From: Kiritimatiellia bacterium
GTDB taxonomy: Bacteria > Verrucomicrobiota > Kiritimatiellia > RFP12 > UBA1067
Length of the DNA: 6,316 bases
NCBI GenBank assembly: GCA_017430155.1
Contig: JAFRNO010000558.1
Span: 1-6,316 of the forward strand
Reading direction: 5' to 3'
Part shown: positions 5,186 through 6,316 of the stretch, piece by piece
How positions within the stretch are numbered: position 1 is the stretch's first letter
Layout: every line of letters starts with the position of its first letter
Notes under the pieces: generated by a model
What the model saw: only the letters and a program-made list of their open reading frames with translations
The model's database searches: none
What the model was told of the DNA's origin: nothing
Translations under genes and position numbers: made by a program

Positions 5186-6316
5186 CTACCGGACGATCAG
5201 CATCGTGCCGCCGAGCACGGTCTTAACGGAAAGGTTGTCGACGAAGGCGACGTTCGGGTCGTCAAGGCCGCCGCCGCGCGCACCGGCGAAGCCGGCGGCG
5301 GCGAGGCCGAGCGTGGTCATACCGGGTTCGGGGAAGGACGGCAGCGCGAGATTCTCAAACGTCGTGACGAGCGCGCCGTCCGCGTCGGAAGCCGCCGGTT
5401 TCGCCGTCCCCTGGTCGTACACGTTGACGGTGAATTTCCCGCCGGCGGACGCAGGCTTCGCCTTGACGCGGAAACGGTACCAGTGCGCCGCGTCGACGAC
5501 GACGGCCGCGTTCGTCGTGGCCGTCGCCGCCGCGTCGCGGGACTGGACGGAGATGAGGACGTTTGTGTAATGCCCCACGGCGTCCTTGCCCGCGCCGACG
5601 GCGAAGCCGAAGCCGATGCGCGGCGCCGCGCGCCAGTTGTCGCCGCTGGCGGGACGGTAGACGCCCTGGGCGTAGCCGTCGCCGCCGACTTCGACGTAGG
5701 TGTAGCAGGAACTGTCGCGGGCGAAGCGCTCCGGCGGGCGGATGTCCGCCACGAAATGGACCGTGGCGCCATTCTTCGACACGGCGCCGAACGGCTGCAC
5801 GGCGTAGCCCGCGCGGGTGACGTTCCCGATCCAGCCGAGGCCGTCGAGGACGACCACGTTGTCACCGCCGCCGGCATCGACGGCATTGATTGTGCCATAG
5901 GTATTTCCGCGCCGGATCCAGCGGTCGGCGCCCTCGCGGTCGGATGGGCCGGCGAGCGGCGCCGCGTTCTGCACCGACATGCGGTAGCCGTATTCAAAGT
6001 TGCAGGAATAGAGTTCCGTGCCGTCCGTGCCGTCGTCGTTCACGAGGCAGACGCGCACGTTGTCGAAGAGCGGGAAGCGTCCGAGGGCCTTGTTGTTGAA
6101 AGTGGTGGTTTTGCCATTGTAGTTGTCCTGCCCCTCGGAGAAGAGCACCACCGAATCGACGTTGCGCACAGCCGCCGCCGCGAGGCTGAGGTTGTTCGTC
6201 GCGATGAGCAGCGTCGAAGACGAGTGGTCGTAGTCCATCGGCTGCCCGACGTATCCGAGGTTGTAGATGGCGATATCGTATTTGCCCGCGTCGAGATCCA
6301 ACGTCACGACATAGCG
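5186..6316 (-). CDS. C-terminal part of a probably secreted beta-sandwich protein, start beyond window
   Basis: The frame is open to the right edge (first codon at 6316) and ends in TAG at 5186-5188, giving 376 residues. A GTG at 6307 is not taken as the start because the sequence before it (RYVV) continues the same beta-strand pattern. Two beta-rich modules are suggested: residues 1-90, ending FPLFDNVRV, and about 101-366, beginning ELYSCNFEYGYR and ending NVAFVDNLSV. The FDN and VDN endings, and WYRFRVKAKPASAGGKFTVNVYD near 279, are typical of LamG or carbohydrate-binding jelly-roll folds. No catalytic site is visible in this part. The protein ends in a short hydrophobic tail, GGTMLIVR, which could be a sorting tail. 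There is a 5-6 base-pair hairpin (5170-5183) just after the stop, without a T-tract. It is separated from the synthase by its own promoter. Function is unknown; an extracellular glycan-binding role is a guess. Confidence 0.75.
   Translation of the reverse strand, partial: RYVVTLDLDAGKYDIAIYNLGYVGQPMDYDHSSSTLLIATNNLSLAAAAVRNVDSVVLFSEGQDNYNGKTTTFNNKALGRFPLFDNVRVCLVNDDGTDGTELYSCNFEYGYRMSVQNAAPLAGPSDREGADRWIRRGNTYGTINAVDAGGGDNVVVLDGLGWIGNVTRAGYAVQPFGAVSKNGATVHFVADIRPPERFARDSSCYTYVEVGGDGYAQGVYRPASGDNWRAAPRIGFGFAVGAGKDAVGHYTNVLISVQSRDAAATATTNAAVVVDAAHWYRFRVKAKPASAGGKFTVNVYDQGTAKPAASDADGALVTTFENLALPSFPEPGMTTLGLAAAGFAGARGGGLDDPNVAFVDNLSVKTVLGGTMLIVR

Noticed and set aside
5317..5997. Minus-strand 226-codon frame inside the beta-sandwich gene
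   Set aside because: It is a Thr/Arg/Ser/Pro-rich off-frame shadow of the longer frame, which has beta-sandwich sequence throughout.

Overview
The window looks like a piece of a high-GC bacterial chromosome, most likely from a gut- or rumen-type member of the PVC superphylum (Kiritimatiellota or Lentisphaerota-like). This rests on the gene mix: a secreted von Willebrand A protein, a secreted beta-sandwich protein, a carboxynorspermidine synthase and unrecognised proteins, all with clear GAAAGGA-type ribosome sites. The lineage is inferred from protein style, with no marker gene, so treat it as tentative. All convincing genes lie on the minus strand, so the order of transcription runs from high to low coordinates.

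Layout from right to left. 5186-6316 is the C-terminal part of a beta-rich, probably exported protein that enters from beyond the window. Next, after a 152-base gap with a good promoter (TTGCGG, 17 bases, TATACT with a TG extension) and a leader hairpin, comes a complete carboxynorspermidine/carboxyspermidine synthase (3720-5033). It carries an unusual in-frame insertion made partly of a 15-base tandem repeat. A possible 43-residue single-helix membrane protein follows one base after its stop codon (3587-3718). Its stop codon sits in a four-copy 19-base direct repeat array (3524-3605).

The central 1803-3486 region is the most unusual. An unrecognised 363-residue protein with one membrane helix, a basic cytoplasmic-type region and a Pro/Ala linker (2143-3234) is bracketed by two arrays of the 16-base sequence GATTACGGTGCGGAAC. 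Both arrays point outward. The outermost copies form a 23-base perfect inverted repeat, and another degenerate copy lies in the gene's own promoter region. This has the shape of a small mobile or self-regulating unit of about 1.7 kb. A short plus-strand reading frame between the left array and the gene may be a decayed transposase start.

The left part holds a secreted von Willebrand factor A protein (1-1652, running off the window). It has a signal peptide, an Arg/Glu-rich coiled coil and a complete set of metal-site residues, and is driven by a strong extended -10 promoter.

Stretches without a convincing gene are 1653-2142 (promoter of the vWA gene, an 11-base tandem repeat, the left array and the possible transposase remnant) and 3235-3586 (upstream region of the 363-residue gene, the right array, a 12-base palindrome and the start of the 19-base repeats). 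No tRNA, rRNA or CRISPR array was seen. No convincing intrinsic terminator was found in any gap.
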